Counted from the stretch's first letter, positions 1-9,415 are shown. The stretch: 64,000 bases of DNA from Hyphomicrobiaceae bacterium (GCA_016793635.1 JAEUMD010000016.1:40238-104237); one strand, 5' to 3'. Made by a program: numbers and translations. Notes: generated from the sequence alone by a model not told the origin.

Positions 1-796
1 GCGGCGTCGAGACGATTACCGAGCCGGTGATCGGCACCTGCTGCGCGATCGTCAGCTGCACGTCGCCGGTGCCGGGCGGCATGTCGATGACGAGGGCATC
101 GAGATCGCCGTCGATATTCCAGGCAACGTCGAACAGCATCTGCTGCAGCGCCTGCACGACCATCGGGCCACGCCAGATGATCGGCATGTCCTCCTCGATG
201 AGAAAGCCGATCGACATGACGTCGAGGCCGAATGCCTTGAGTGGGATCAGCTTCTGCTGGTCCGCGGTCGCGGTCGGGTGCTGCCCGGTGAGGCCGAGCA
301 GGCGAGGCTGAGAGGGACCGTAGATGTCGGCGTCGAACATGCCGACCTTGAGGCCGAGCGCCTGCAGGCCGAGCGCGAGGTTGACCGCTGTCGTCGACTT
401 GCCGACGCCGCCCTTGCCGGACGCGACGGCGATGATGTGCCGGACGCCGGGCAGGCCGGGAATTGAGGTGACGCCGCGCGGCTGTGCGGCCACCGGGGGC
501 GAAGGGGCACGGGCGGGCTCAGCCGAGCCGTTGGAGGATTTCGAGCCCGCCGATTCCGCGGTCAGGACCGCCGTGACGTTGCCGACGCCCGGCACCTGCC
601 TCACGGCATCCTCTGCGGCGCGACGCATCGCTTCGAGCTCGCCTGCGCGCTCGATCGGAACGGTGATCGAGAAATAGACCCGGTCTTCCTTGACCACCGT
701 TTCAGAGACGAGGCCGAGATCGACCAGGTTGCCCGTGCCGTCCGGCCCCGGAACCGTCTTCAGCCTGTCGATGATCGCATTCTTGGTTACGGCCAT
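1..796 (-). CDS. apbC: ApbC/Mrp-type Fe-S cluster carrier P-loop ATPase (partial, C-terminus beyond window)
   Basis: The frame runs from an ATG at 796 to the window edge without a stop, giving 265 codons of a protein normally about 360-390 residues long. An N-terminal MIP18/DUF59-like domain (about 1-85) is followed by a Pro/Ala linker and a deviant Walker A, SGKGGVGKS, at about residues 126-134, then the family signatures FDADIYGPSQPR and VIDMPPGTGD. These ATPases bind and transfer [4Fe-4S] clusters in the cytosol. A GAGGGAAG ribosome site precedes the ATG. The gene lies on the dsr strand, 171 bases after the DUF4202 gene, so it could help mature the many Fe-S proteins encoded upstream; that link is inference. 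The family call is secure. Confidence 0.93.
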   Translation of the reverse strand, partial: MAVTKNAIIDRLKTVPGPDGTGNLVDLGLVSETVVKEDRVYFSITVPIERAGELEAMRRAAEDAVRQVPGVGNVTAVLTAESAGSKSSNGSAEPARAPSPPVAAQPRGVTSIPGLPGVRHIIAVASGKGGVGKSTTAVNLALGLQALGLKVGMFDADIYGPSQPRLLGLTGQHPTATADQQKLIPLKAFGLDVMSIGFLIEEDMPIIWRGPMVVQALQQMLFDVAWNIDGDLDALVIDMPPGTGDVQLTIAQQVPITGSVIVSTP

Positions 797-967
797 GAAT
801 TGTCTTCCCTCACCCTCGGGCCCGCTTGGCGGCACCCCGCGTTTCCTGCCGGCCCGCTTGTCGGGCCGTGCTTGTCGAGATTTAACATTCGCGTTTTGCG
901 ATGTTTGGTCCAAATGGCGATCCCGCCCCGCGATTGCAAGGCGCTGCCGGAAACGCACGGACCGCGA

Positions 968-1609
968 TCAGTCGATGGCGACGGCGGCGAGCTTGGCCAG
1001 CGTATCCGCCTCGCGCTCGACGGCCTTCATGATGAGCGCGCGCTTGGCCTCGGGCAGGTCGAGTGCGAGTGCCGCCTGATGCCCCTTCGGCGACATCTTG
1101 CGCAGCGTCTTGCCGACGATGTCGAGAACCTTGTCCTCGTCGTAGCTCGAGTACTTGGCGAGGAACTCATCGATGTAGTGCTCGACGAAGACCACGTCGA
1201 CGACGTTCTCGAGCGCCTGGCTCTCGCGGTCCTTCTTGAGCTGCTCTTTCTTCACCATCATCACCACGCGGGCGATCTCGTCTTCCGAGTAGCCGCTCTT
1301 GGCCATGAGCTGCGAAATCAGTTTGGCGTGATGCTCCCGGCAAGTCTTGCGCCAGTCGTTATAGCCGGTGCGGCCCTCGGGGAAACGGTCTCGCGGGATA
1401 TCCCAGCGGCGGATGTGCTGGGCGCGCGCGGCGATGCGCAGCGTCTCGGAAGCATCCGGATACATAGCGGCGAGGCGCTCGGTCATGCGCTCGGCGTAGA
1501 CAACCTCGTAGGGGCGCTTCACGCCGCCGACGACCGTCGAGCGTGGGTCGTCCGCATTGGCGGCATCGATGGCCTTGATGGTCTCGTCGAAGCGGGCAGA
1601 ATTGGTCAT
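968..1609 (-). CDS. DUF4202 family protein at the tail of the dsr cluster
   Basis: A 213-residue soluble protein. The start is the ATG at 1609, preceded by AGGAG at a good distance. It carries what I recognise as DUF4202 features: an N-terminal YEVVYAERMTERLA segment, RAQHIRRWDIPR, a W-rich stretch (YNDWRKTCREHHAKL), and VVFVEHYIDEF near residue 150, followed by KTLRKMSPKGHQAAL. The spaced His/Asp residues suggest an all-helical metal-dependent hydrolase-like fold, but no function is established. It starts 26 bases after the dsrN stop, so it probably belongs to the same transcript. Placement at the end of a complete dsr operon makes a role in sulfur metabolism plausible, not shown. Confidence 0.85.
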   Translation of the reverse strand: MTNSARFDETIKAIDAANADDPRSTVVGGVKRPYEVVYAERMTERLAAMYPDASETLRIAARAQHIRRWDIPRDRFPEGRTGYNDWRKTCREHHAKLISQLMAKSGYSEDEIARVVMMVKKEQLKKDRESQALENVVDVVFVEHYIDEFLAKYSSYDEDKVLDIVGKTLRKMSPKGHQAALALDLPEAKRALIMKAVEREADTLAKLAAVAID

Positions 1610-1635
1610 GATCGTCGGCTCCTGTTCGTTGCGGC

Positions 1636-3102
1636 TCAGGATGTCGAGAGCTGGCTTTGTGTTGGGCGCCGGCTCATCGGCGTCGCGGCGCGAGCGTCGT
1701 TGGTGCGTAACCGGGCAGCCTTGCGCTCTCGTACGAATGCTACGAAGCGGCGTGCCCAGGGATTGCGACTGGTATCGCGCTGATGCGTGAACGTGGCCAG
1801 CAGATTTTGCACCACGATACCGTCGTTGCGGCCGTCGATGCCCTCTCCGCGTGCCACGTCGAAGGCGTAGTCGAGCCCGGCGGGCAAGTTGCGAATGGCG
1901 GCGTAATGGAACTCGTGCGCGTTGATCCGCGTGCCTTCTCCGCCCGCGCCGTCGCAGGCCGGCCATGGCGACGCGGCGGTTTCGACGAGGCGAACCTGGC
2001 CGCGGCCCTGCGGCTTGGGGTTCATCACCGCGTCGCCCGGTACGACGCCGACCATGTCGCCCGTTTCATCGCCGAACGAGATGCTGCGGCACATGTACAT
2101 GAGCCCGCCGCATTCAACGTAGGCTGGCATGCCGCTTTCGATCGCGGCGCGAATATCGGCGCGAAGTCCGCTGTTGGCGGCGAGGGCCTCGATCTGCGTC
2201 TCGGGGAATCCGCCGCCGATCAGCAGTCCATCGGCGTCGGGCAAACGCTGGTCGCAGAGCGTGTCGAAAAAGACGAGATCTGCACCTGCCCGCTCGAGGG
2301 TCTCGAGATCGTCGGGATAGTAGAACCCGAACGCAGTATCGCGGGCGACCGCGATGCGAACTTTCGCCCCCACCGGAGCGTCGGCTGGCGCCGGTACACT
2401 TGGCGGTCTGGCAACGGGAGGAGCGGTTGCCGCCAGTGAACGGATCGCGTCGAGGTCGAAGCTCGCCCGCACGGCATCGCTGATCGCGGCAATGCGGGTC
2501 TCCACCTCGCCCGTCTCCGAGGGCGTAGTAAGTCCGAGGTGGCGTTCACGCACGGCGAGGCGTTCGTCACGCCGCAGGCATCCGAGGATCGGCAGATCGG
2601 TGTAGCGGGCGACGGCCTCGCGCAGCTTGGCCTCGTGACGAGGGCCTGCGACCTTGTTCAGTACGACACCGGCAATGCGCACCGCGGGGTCGAACATGCG
2701 GTAGCCGAGCAGCAAGGGCGCGATGCCGCGCGTGATGCCTTCGGTATCGACAACCAGAATGACCGGCGCACCGAGCAGTTTCGCCAGCGCGGCATTGCTG
2801 TCGCTGCCCTCGAGATCGACGCCGTCGAACAGTCCCTTGTTGGCCTCGATGATCGAGATGTCGGAACCTGCGGATTTCTCAGCGAACATGGCCGCGATCT
2901 CGTCGCGGTTCTGGGTGTTGAAATCGAGATTGTAGCAAGGCCGCCCGACCGCGCGCGCATGCCACATCGGATCGATATAATCCGGCCCCTTCTTGAAGGT
3001 CTGCACCGCGAGGCCGAGTTCGCGCAGCGCACGCGCCAAGCCGAGCGTCACCGTCGTCTTGCCGGAGGACTTGTGTGCGGCGGCGATCAGCAGGTGGGCC
3101 AA
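1636..3102 (-). CDS. dsrN: DsrN, cobyrinate a,c-diamide synthase-like glutamine amidotransferase
   Basis: A 488-residue CobB/CbiA-type protein. It has an N-terminal ATP-binding domain with SSGKTT at about residues 12-17 and a C-terminal class I glutamine amidotransferase domain whose nucleophile lies in AYVECGGLMYM near residue 330. In dsr loci DsrN is thought to amidate sirohaem to the amide form used by DsrAB. The start is an uncommon TTG at 3102, supported by AGGAG nine bases upstream; no in-frame ATG is as well placed. It follows dsrP by about 110 bases on the same strand. The C-terminal 30 residues are Arg/Ser/Thr-rich and probably disordered. The assignment is strong because of both sequence and position. 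Confidence 0.93.
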   Translation of the reverse strand: MAHLLIAAAHKSSGKTTVTLGLARALRELGLAVQTFKKGPDYIDPMWHARAVGRPCYNLDFNTQNRDEIAAMFAEKSAGSDISIIEANKGLFDGVDLEGSDSNAALAKLLGAPVILVVDTEGITRGIAPLLLGYRMFDPAVRIAGVVLNKVAGPRHEAKLREAVARYTDLPILGCLRRDERLAVRERHLGLTTPSETGEVETRIAAISDAVRASFDLDAIRSLAATAPPVARPPSVPAPADAPVGAKVRIAVARDTAFGFYYPDDLETLERAGADLVFFDTLCDQRLPDADGLLIGGGFPETQIEALAANSGLRADIRAAIESGMPAYVECGGLMYMCRSISFGDETGDMVGVVPGDAVMNPKPQGRGQVRLVETAASPWPACDGAGGEGTRINAHEFHYAAIRNLPAGLDYAFDVARGEGIDGRNDGIVVQNLLATFTHQRDTSRNPWARRFVAFVRERKAARLRTNDARAATPMSRRPTQSQLSTS

Positions 3103-3211
3103 CTCACGCGACTCCTGGTTTCAAGATGCATCGGCTGGTCGGAACCGCGGCGCCGCTGATCGAACGGCCTCCCGCGAGCCGGCCGCGAGGCGCCCAGTCG
3201 CGCGCCTCGCC

Positions 3212-4429
3212 TCAGCCGTCGTACTCTTCGCCCTTCGGCAGAAACGGCATCACCTTCAGCGCCACGCCGGTTATGAGCATGGCGATCGAGACACCGGCGA
3301 TGCCGAGCAGGACCTCCGGCAGCGACGGCGCGTAGTTTGCGATCTGGCCGTCGAGGAACGAGCTCGACACCTCCTTGCCGGGGAACAGCTTGAGCGGGAA
3401 CGCCTGTCCGCCGATGATGGTCACGTACATGAAGCAGAGGCCGCCGATCAGAGCGAGGATCGAGGCGACGGTGAGCGCGCGCCGCTCGGAGATGTAAGCC
3501 TTGCCGGCATTGCTTCCGGCGAGCAGCAGAAGGCCCGCTGGAATAACCAGCCCGACGACGATGTGCCCGAGCCAGAACAGCTTCGTATAGATGCCGCCGT
3601 CGCGCAGGATGAACATCTCGACGTCCCAATGCTGCGCGGCATAGAGGTTCGTCAGGTGCTGGACGATAGTGAAGTAGAGCACCGCCAGCGCGAAGATGAT
3701 GAGCAGGCCGCGGAAGCTCGACACCATCTCGTCGTTGAGCAGGCGCTGGCGCGTCTCGCGGCACATGGTGAGCAGCACCAGAACCGTGAATGCGAGACCG
3801 TAGAGGAACGATGCGGCGATGAACAGCGGCGCCATGATCGCCGCGTCGTAGGCTTCGCGCGCGACGAGGAAGCCGAAGATCGAGCCGGTGCCCGTGGTGA
3901 GCGCGAGGCGCCACACGAACGCGAACCAGCCAGCGGCCTTGGTGTAGGCCGGATTGCGAGCGGTCCCCCGATCCATCATCGTGAACAGGTAGGCCGCCAC
4001 GATGACCAGGAAGCCCGTGTAGAGATAGATGTTCCAGGAGAAGATGGACTTGAAGTTATAGGTCGTCATGGCGACGGTCAGACGCTCGGGCCGTCCGAGG
4101 TCCAGCACCAGTACCGCGAGGCCGCCGGCCAGCAGCGCGATTGCAAGCACACCGGAGAGGCGTGCGAACGGCTTGTAGGCGAGCCGGTTGAACACGGAAG
4201 AGATCGACGCGACGTTGAGTGCGCCGGAGGCGGCGACGATCAAGAACACGGCGAACACGTGCGGCGTGCCCCACACCACGGCATTGTTCATGCCCGTGAC
4301 GATGTGACCGTGATGCTCCATGTACAGGACGGCGCCGAGCCCGACCATGATGAGGGCGGCGTGCATGGCGAGCAGCCCCCAGAACAGCACGCTGTGGTCG
4401 TCGAGCTTCTGATACGTGATATGCGCCAT
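3212..4429 (-). CDS. dsrP: DsrP, NrfD/PsrC-type integral membrane quinone-interacting subunit
   Basis: A 405-residue polytopic protein with about ten hydrophobic segments, beginning at residues 15-36 and ending near 375-395, as in NrfD/HybB-type subunits. It is the membrane part of the DsrMKJOP complex and is expected to exchange electrons between the periplasmic DsrJO proteins and the quinone pool. The ATG at 4429 is preceded by a purine-rich stretch. The gene follows dsrO by about 50 bases. Family and position agree, and no residues seem missing. Distinguishing DsrP from other NrfD relatives by sequence alone would be hard; the operon settles it. Confidence 0.95.
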   Translation of the reverse strand: MAHITYQKLDDHSVLFWGLLAMHAALIMVGLGAVLYMEHHGHIVTGMNNAVVWGTPHVFAVFLIVAASGALNVASISSVFNRLAYKPFARLSGVLAIALLAGGLAVLVLDLGRPERLTVAMTTYNFKSIFSWNIYLYTGFLVIVAAYLFTMMDRGTARNPAYTKAAGWFAFVWRLALTTGTGSIFGFLVAREAYDAAIMAPLFIAASFLYGLAFTVLVLLTMCRETRQRLLNDEMVSSFRGLLIIFALAVLYFTIVQHLTNLYAAQHWDVEMFILRDGGIYTKLFWLGHIVVGLVIPAGLLLLAGSNAGKAYISERRALTVASILALIGGLCFMYVTIIGGQAFPLKLFPGKEVSSSFLDGQIANYAPSLPEVLLGIAGVSIAMLITGVALKVMPFLPKGEEYDG

Positions 4430-4481
4430 GGTTGTTCTCGTCCTTCGGACCTTGGCGCCGGCGCGTGGCCGGCGGGTCTCG

Positions 4482-5333
4482 TCAGATATTCTGGTAGTAG
4501 ACGCCGGGATCCGTGCCGAGGTCGTCGCGGATGCGCGTCGTGCGGTAGGTCGCGACGCGCTTCGCGATCTCGGAATTGGGATCGTTGAGGTCGCCGAAGA
4601 TCATCGCGTTGTTGCCGGTCTTCGTGCAGGCCTCGACGCACGCGGGCGTGCGGCCGGAATCGACGCGATGAACGCACATCGTGCAGCTCTCGACGCAGCC
4701 CTTGCCGCGCGGCGCATATTCCTTCTGGTCCTGCAGCGGCTCGTGGACGAACGAACGCGCCTTGTACGGGCACGCCATCATGCAATAGCGGCAGCCGATG
4801 CAGATGTGGCGGTCGACCAGCACGATGCCGTCGGCGCGTTTGAACGAGGCACCCGTCGGGCACACGTCGACGCACGGCGGATTGGCACAGTGCTGGCACA
4901 TCATCGGCAGCGAGAACTGCGAGCCGTTCTTCGGATCGCGAACCGTGAGCTTGCGGATCCACTGCGCGTCCGTCTCCGGGCGCGTTGGCGTTGCCCAGCC
5001 GTTCTCCGTCGAGCAAGCCGTGACACAGCTCGAGCAACCGTCCTGGCATTTGCCGGCGTCGATCAGCAGGCCCCAGCGGTTCTTGGCCGAGACCTTCTGG
5101 TCCGCTGGACGGGCATTGGCCGGCGTGCTCTCGGCGTAGGCCATCAACGTGACGCCCGGCGCAAGCGCCATGGTCGCGAATGCGGAAGCAGACTTTAGGA
5201 AGAAGCGGCGTGCGGCGCTGATCGGTGCGATCTCGTCGGACTGGAGCGACGCGCCGCCCGATGCGCAGCCGCAACCGCTGCCGCAGCCACCGCCATTCTT
5301 CGCTGAGCGTTCCTCGAAGCTCGAGCAGCTCAT
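4482..5333 (-). CDS. dsrO: DsrO, Tat-exported periplasmic ferredoxin-like Fe-S protein
   Basis: A 283-residue protein that starts at ATG 5333, overlapping the dsrJ stop as ATGA and preceded by GGAGG. A Gly/Cys-rich N-terminus leads into a Tat signal, AARRFFLKSASAF, near residues 40-52. Mature sequence carries four cysteine clusters of the DmsB/NrfC type: DGCSSCVTACS, CQHCANPPCVDVCP, CIGCRYCMMACP and CVESCTMCVHRVDS followed by CVEAC, enough for several [4Fe-4S] clusters. It should relay electrons between the triheme DsrJ and DsrP in the periplasm. An upstream extension of the frame is only the antisense-like shadow of dsrJ; the coupled ATG with its strong ribosome site fixes the start. Confidence 0.95.
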   Translation of the reverse strand: MSCSSFEERSAKNGGGCGSGCGCASGGASLQSDEIAPISAARRFFLKSASAFATMALAPGVTLMAYAESTPANARPADQKVSAKNRWGLLIDAGKCQDGCSSCVTACSTENGWATPTRPETDAQWIRKLTVRDPKNGSQFSLPMMCQHCANPPCVDVCPTGASFKRADGIVLVDRHICIGCRYCMMACPYKARSFVHEPLQDQKEYAPRGKGCVESCTMCVHRVDSGRTPACVEACTKTGNNAMIFGDLNDPNSEIAKRVATYRTTRIRDDLGTDPGVYYQNI

Positions 5334-5800
5334 CGCTGAACCTCCTTCAGGTAGGCGGAGAGGGCCGCCACATCGCCGTTGTGAGGGTCCGCGTCGGCCG
5401 CGCCCGATTGCGTCGCCGCGCCTTCGGGACGCGAGGCGTGGCACTCGAAGCAGTCGAGCTTCACCGCCGCATAGTCGTGGCACGTACGGCAGAAGTGCTT
5501 GGGATCGGCAACCGTCACCGCCTTTCCGTCGTCGCCCTTGACCGCGTGGCAGTCGACGCAACCCTTGAGGCTGAACGTGCTGGTGCGCAGCCCTTCGTGC
5601 ACGGTGCCGTCACGCTGGTGCTTCAGCACGCTCATATGGTTACGGCGCATCCACCCCGTTTCCGCGACGCACTTGTCGCCGCGTCCCTTGGCGACCTGGG
5701 GCGGGCCAGCGGATGCCGGGTCCGGTAACACCCCGAGAGACAGGATCGCGAGCAGCAGCCATGCCGCCGCGACCCTGCCGATATGCCATGCGATGCGCAT
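5330..5800 (-). CDS. dsrJ: DsrJ, periplasmic triheme cytochrome c
   Basis: A 156-residue protein with an uncleaved-looking hydrophobic N-terminus (about residues 8-30) and three CXXCH haem sites: CVDCH, CRTCH and CFECH, between about residues 80 and 120. The Cys in GDKCVAETGW (about residue 44) corresponds to the unusual cysteine haem ligand of DsrJ, and NHM supplies further potential ligands. It is the periplasmic haem subunit of DsrMKJOP. Start: ATG at 5800; a TTG at 5803 is directly upstream and AAGGA could serve either. The stop overlaps the dsrO start, so the two are translationally coupled. Confidence 0.95.
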   Translation of the reverse strand: MRIAWHIGRVAAAWLLLAILSLGVLPDPASAGPPQVAKGRGDKCVAETGWMRRNHMSVLKHQRDGTVHEGLRTSTFSLKGCVDCHAVKGDDGKAVTVADPKHFCRTCHDYAAVKLDCFECHASRPEGAATQSGAADADPHNGDVAALSAYLKEVQR

Positions 5801-5812
5801 CAACGATCGTCC

Positions 5813-7801
5813 TTACTGGCCGAGGCCCATCTCGATGTAGCCCGTCGGGCAGACGTCGGCGCAGATGTGGCAGCCGACGCACATCGAGTACTCGGTATAG
5901 ACGTAGCGGCCGACGGCACGCTCCTTCTTCGGCACACGCTTCACGGCCGTCTGCGGGCAGAAGATCACGCAGTTGTCGCACTCGAAGCACATGCCGCAGC
6001 TCATGCAACGCTTGCCCTCGTTGATCGCCTGCTGCTCGGTGAGGCCCTGGATGCGCTCTTCAAAGTTGCCGAGCACCTCGTCGGCGCCGATGTGCTTTTC
6101 CTCGCGCTTGCCGCGGGCCTCGTACTTGAAGTGCCCCTTGAACAGGTCGCTGTGCGGGATGATCTGGCTGCCCGAGAGATCCTCGTAGTTATGAATGGCG
6201 AACTTGGCGGCGTTGGTGCCGCGCGTCTGGCCGTGCTTGTAGGGCTCGGGATCGAGCGCGCGCTGATGCAACTCGCGCAGCAGGTTGAAGTGGTGCACGT
6301 CCACCTTCGGGCGCTTGTCGACAGGCGATCCGTTGAGGAAGTGGTCGATGCTCTCCGCGGCGATGCGGCCGTGGCCGATGGCGGTGGTCAGCAGGTGCGG
6401 ACGTACGATGTCGCCACCGGCGAAGTGCTGCGGCTTGCCCTTCACCTGATAGAGCGGCGTCACGTTGACGAAGCCCTTGCCGCCGTCGAGCGATGCGAGG
6501 CCGCCGGTGAGGTCGCCCATCTGGCCGATCGCCGAGATGATGATGTCGGCTTCGATTTCGAACTCGCTGTCCGGCACCTTCTCCGGCGTGTTGCCCTTCA
6601 TCACGCACTTGCACATCTTGAGGCCGCGGGCGAGGCCGTTCTCGTCACGCAGCACCTCGAGCGGCATCACGCCGCCGAGGATGGTGACGCCTTCGCGCTT
6701 GGCATCCTCGCGCTCGCGCTCCGACGCGGTCATCTTCTCGAGCGGGAACAGCGACGTCAGCGTCGATTGCAGGCCCTCGCGGCGCATCGTGCCGGCGACG
6801 TCGTGCGCCGTGTAGCCAAGCACGTTGTGGGCGTCGATGTCCTTCTCGGCCTTGTGGGTGATGTGGCCGAGACGGCGAGCGACGGACGCGACGTCGATCG
6901 AGGTGTCACCACCGCCGACGACGACGACTTTCTTCGCGGTGCCGACGACCCAGCCCTGGTTGAAGGCATCGAGGAATTCGACGCCGGTGATGCAGTTCTC
7001 GGTGCCTTCCCAGCCCGGCACCGGCAGACCGCGGCCCTTCTGTGCTCCAACGGCCCAGAAGATCGCGTCGAATGCCTTCTCCAGCTCTTCGACGGAAATG
7101 TCGGTGCCGACCTTGGTGTTGGTGCGGACGTCGACGCCCATGTCGAGGATGCGGCCGATCTCCTTGTCCAGCATGTCGCGCGGCGTGCGGTAGCCGGGAA
7201 TGCCGTAGCGCATCATGCCGCCGAGCTTGCTGTGCGCCTCGAAGATCGAGACGGCGTGACCCTTGCGGCGCAGGAAGTAGGCGGCCGCGAGGCCGGCCGG
7301 GCCGCCGCCGATGACGGCGACCTTCTTGCCCGTGAAGTCGCCCGCGGCCGGCAGCTTCAGTCCGTTCTCGTTGGCCCAGTCGCCGACGTACTGCTCGACG
7401 GCGTTGATGCCGACGAAGTCGTCGACCTCGTTACGGTTGCAGCCGTCCTCGCACGGGGCGGGGCAGACGCGGCCCATGGTGGCGGGGAACGGGTTGGCAT
7501 CGATCATGCGCTCGAACGCATACTGCTGCCACTTCATGTCCTTCGTCGGCGGCTTGTCCATTTGGCGCGCGATGGCGAGCCAGCCGCGGATCTCGTGACC
7601 CGAAGGGCAGGACCCCTGGCACGGCGGCGTGCGGTGCACGTAGGTCGGGCACTTGTAGGAGTGGTCGCCCTGGAAAATCTTCTCCGTCAGGTCCTGCCAG
7701 CCGGTCCACATGTTGTCGCCGTTCTTGAAGCGGCGGAATGTGAGCTTGGTGTCATCGGCCGGGGCGCCAGAGGACTTGGGCTTGTTCGCCATGTCGTTCA
7801 T
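5813..7801 (-). CDS. dsrL: DsrL, iron-sulfur flavoprotein NAD(P)H:acceptor oxidoreductase
   Basis: A 662-residue protein related to the glutamate synthase small subunit. It has N-terminal cysteine motifs (CQGSCPSG near residue 63 and CPAPCEDGC near residue 115), an FAD site GGGPAGLAAAYFLRRKGH near residue 161, a pyridine nucleotide site GGGDTSIDVASVA near residue 300, and a C-terminal ferredoxin domain with CMSCGMCFECDNC and CVGCHICADVCP. In sulfur oxidisers DsrL takes electrons released by DsrAB to NAD+, and its presence is a marker of the oxidative direction. The ATG at 7801 has a near-perfect AAGGAGGT. The gene lies between dsrK and dsrJ, only 12 bases after dsrK. Confidence 0.96.
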   Translation of the reverse strand: MNDMANKPKSSGAPADDTKLTFRRFKNGDNMWTGWQDLTEKIFQGDHSYKCPTYVHRTPPCQGSCPSGHEIRGWLAIARQMDKPPTKDMKWQQYAFERMIDANPFPATMGRVCPAPCEDGCNRNEVDDFVGINAVEQYVGDWANENGLKLPAAGDFTGKKVAVIGGGPAGLAAAYFLRRKGHAVSIFEAHSKLGGMMRYGIPGYRTPRDMLDKEIGRILDMGVDVRTNTKVGTDISVEELEKAFDAIFWAVGAQKGRGLPVPGWEGTENCITGVEFLDAFNQGWVVGTAKKVVVVGGGDTSIDVASVARRLGHITHKAEKDIDAHNVLGYTAHDVAGTMRREGLQSTLTSLFPLEKMTASEREREDAKREGVTILGGVMPLEVLRDENGLARGLKMCKCVMKGNTPEKVPDSEFEIEADIIISAIGQMGDLTGGLASLDGGKGFVNVTPLYQVKGKPQHFAGGDIVRPHLLTTAIGHGRIAAESIDHFLNGSPVDKRPKVDVHHFNLLRELHQRALDPEPYKHGQTRGTNAAKFAIHNYEDLSGSQIIPHSDLFKGHFKYEARGKREEKHIGADEVLGNFEERIQGLTEQQAINEGKRCMSCGMCFECDNCVIFCPQTAVKRVPKKERAVGRYVYTEYSMCVGCHICADVCPTGYIEMGLGQ

Positions 7802-7813
7802 CGCTTTACCTCC

Positions 7814-9370
7814 TTAGGCAGCTCGGCCGTTTCCGGCTGCAGCGTTCATCTTCTCCGCGAGCTCACGTGCCTGGGTCGACCCCGTGAGCACGATCGCATT
7901 CGCAACCATCTGGTGGACCGAGAGGATGCTATCCATCTCGAAACCGTACTTCGGCATGACCTTGGTGAACTGGGCTTTGCAGATGGCGCAGATCGCCGCC
8001 ATGTGCGTCACGCCGTGATCCTCGCGCACCTGCTGGAGCGCGCGCATGCGCGGTTGCGCGCCCTTCACGCGCAGCTCCATGAGGTCGTCGGTCAGCAGGC
8101 CGCCGCCACCGCCGCAGCAGAATGTCTGCTCCTTGATGGTCTCCGGCGCCATGTCGAAGAAGTGGTTGCACGAGGCCCGCAGGATCGCACGGGGGATCTC
8201 GAACTGGCCGCCCGGCATGTCGCCCATGCGTGAGCCACGCGCGACGTTGCAGCTATCGTGGAAGGTCAAGCGGTATTGATCGTTCTTCGACTTGTCGAAA
8301 ACGAGCTTGTTGTCCTTCATCAGATCGTAGGTGAACTCGCAGATGTGCTGCGGCACCGGATAGCGCGGATCGAGGAAGTCGAACGGCCCCGCGAGCGTAT
8401 TGAGGAACGAGTACGCGACGCGCCAGGCGTGACCGCATTCGCCGAAGACGATCCGCTTGACGCCGAGGTCGAGCGCCGCCTTGCGGATGCGCAGCGAAAC
8501 GTCCCGCATGTTCTCGTAGGAGCCGATGAACATGCCGAAGTTGGCGGCTTCCGAGGCATACGAGCTGAGCGTCCACGTGACGCCGGCTTCATGGAACACC
8601 TTGGCGTAACCCATCAGGCCCTGGATGTGCGGCTCGGCGAAGAGGTCCGCCGATGGCGTGACGAGCAGCACCTCGGCGCCCTTCTCGTCGAGCGGCATGC
8701 GCACGTCGAGGCCGGTCTCTTCCTTGATCTCCTCCTCGAGGCCCTCGAGCGTCGAGCGGATGGCACCTTTCGGCAGGCCGAGGTTGTTACCGACTTTGAA
8801 TACCTTGCCGATGATCTCGTTGCAGTACTTCTGCCCCTTGCCGACCGAGTCCATGATCTCGCGCGCGGCCATCGAAACCTCGGCGGTATCGATGCCATAC
8901 GGGCAGAACACCGAGCAGCGGCGGCACTGCGAGCACTGATGGAAGTAGCTGTACCAGTCGTCCAGCACCTCCTCGGTGAGATCCTGGGCGCCGACGAGCC
9001 AGGGCATGTACTTGCCCGAGAAGGTGAAGTAGCGGCGGTAAACCTTGCGCAGGAGGTCCTGGCGCGCCACCGGCATGTTGTTCGGGTCGCCGGTGCCGAG
9101 GAAGTAGTGGCACTTGTCGGTACAGGCGCCGCACTTCACGCAGGAGTCGAGGTAGACCTGCAGCGAGCGGTATTTGCCGAGCAGCTCGCCCATTTTGTCG
9201 ATGGCGCGCTCTTTCCAGTCGGGCAGCAACTCGCCCGGAAAGCCAAGCGGCTGCTGATGATCCGGCTTAGCGACGAACGGCTTGGACTTCGCCATCGCGC
9301 CGCAGGCAATTTCCGGCATCTCGAGAGGATCGGGCCGGTCGTCGATGATGTAGTCGCTCATGTCAGCCAC
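7814..9370 (-). CDS. dsrK: DsrK, HdrD-like cytoplasmic Fe-S subunit of DsrMKJOP
   Basis: A 518-residue protein with two [4Fe-4S] motifs (CVKCGACTDKC at about 77-87 and CSQCRRCSVFC at about 144-155) and two CCG-type cysteine regions (ECGHAW near 310 and FCCGGGGG near 415). This is the HdrD-like architecture that binds the non-cubane cluster acting on disulfides; in Dsr the expected partner is the DsrC trisulfide/disulfide. I chose the GTG at 9370 because AAGGAG lies seven bases upstream; the ATG at 9361 is too far from it. It is followed by dsrL and preceded by dsrM in the same operon. Confidence 0.96.
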   Translation of the reverse strand: MADMSDYIIDDRPDPLEMPEIACGAMAKSKPFVAKPDHQQPLGFPGELLPDWKERAIDKMGELLGKYRSLQVYLDSCVKCGACTDKCHYFLGTGDPNNMPVARQDLLRKVYRRYFTFSGKYMPWLVGAQDLTEEVLDDWYSYFHQCSQCRRCSVFCPYGIDTAEVSMAAREIMDSVGKGQKYCNEIIGKVFKVGNNLGLPKGAIRSTLEGLEEEIKEETGLDVRMPLDEKGAEVLLVTPSADLFAEPHIQGLMGYAKVFHEAGVTWTLSSYASEAANFGMFIGSYENMRDVSLRIRKAALDLGVKRIVFGECGHAWRVAYSFLNTLAGPFDFLDPRYPVPQHICEFTYDLMKDNKLVFDKSKNDQYRLTFHDSCNVARGSRMGDMPGGQFEIPRAILRASCNHFFDMAPETIKEQTFCCGGGGGLLTDDLMELRVKGAQPRMRALQQVREDHGVTHMAAICAICKAQFTKVMPKYGFEMDSILSVHQMVANAIVLTGSTQARELAEKMNAAAGNGRAA

Positions 9371-9415
9371 GGGCAGGCTCCTTGGCGGCTCGCTCGGTGG
9401 AATGGAAAGCGGTCG

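Noticed and set aside
2993-4588. 531-codon plus-strand frame opposite dsrP and dsrN
   Set aside because: Composition is Arg/Glu/His/Asp-rich shadow sequence with no domain; the opposite strand encodes clear DsrP.
5783-8233. Very long open frame on the plus strand across dsrL and part of dsrK
   Set aside because: It lies entirely antisense to well-supported dsr genes, has the Ala/Arg/Val/Asp/Leu-heavy composition of a GC-rich shadow frame, and has no family features.
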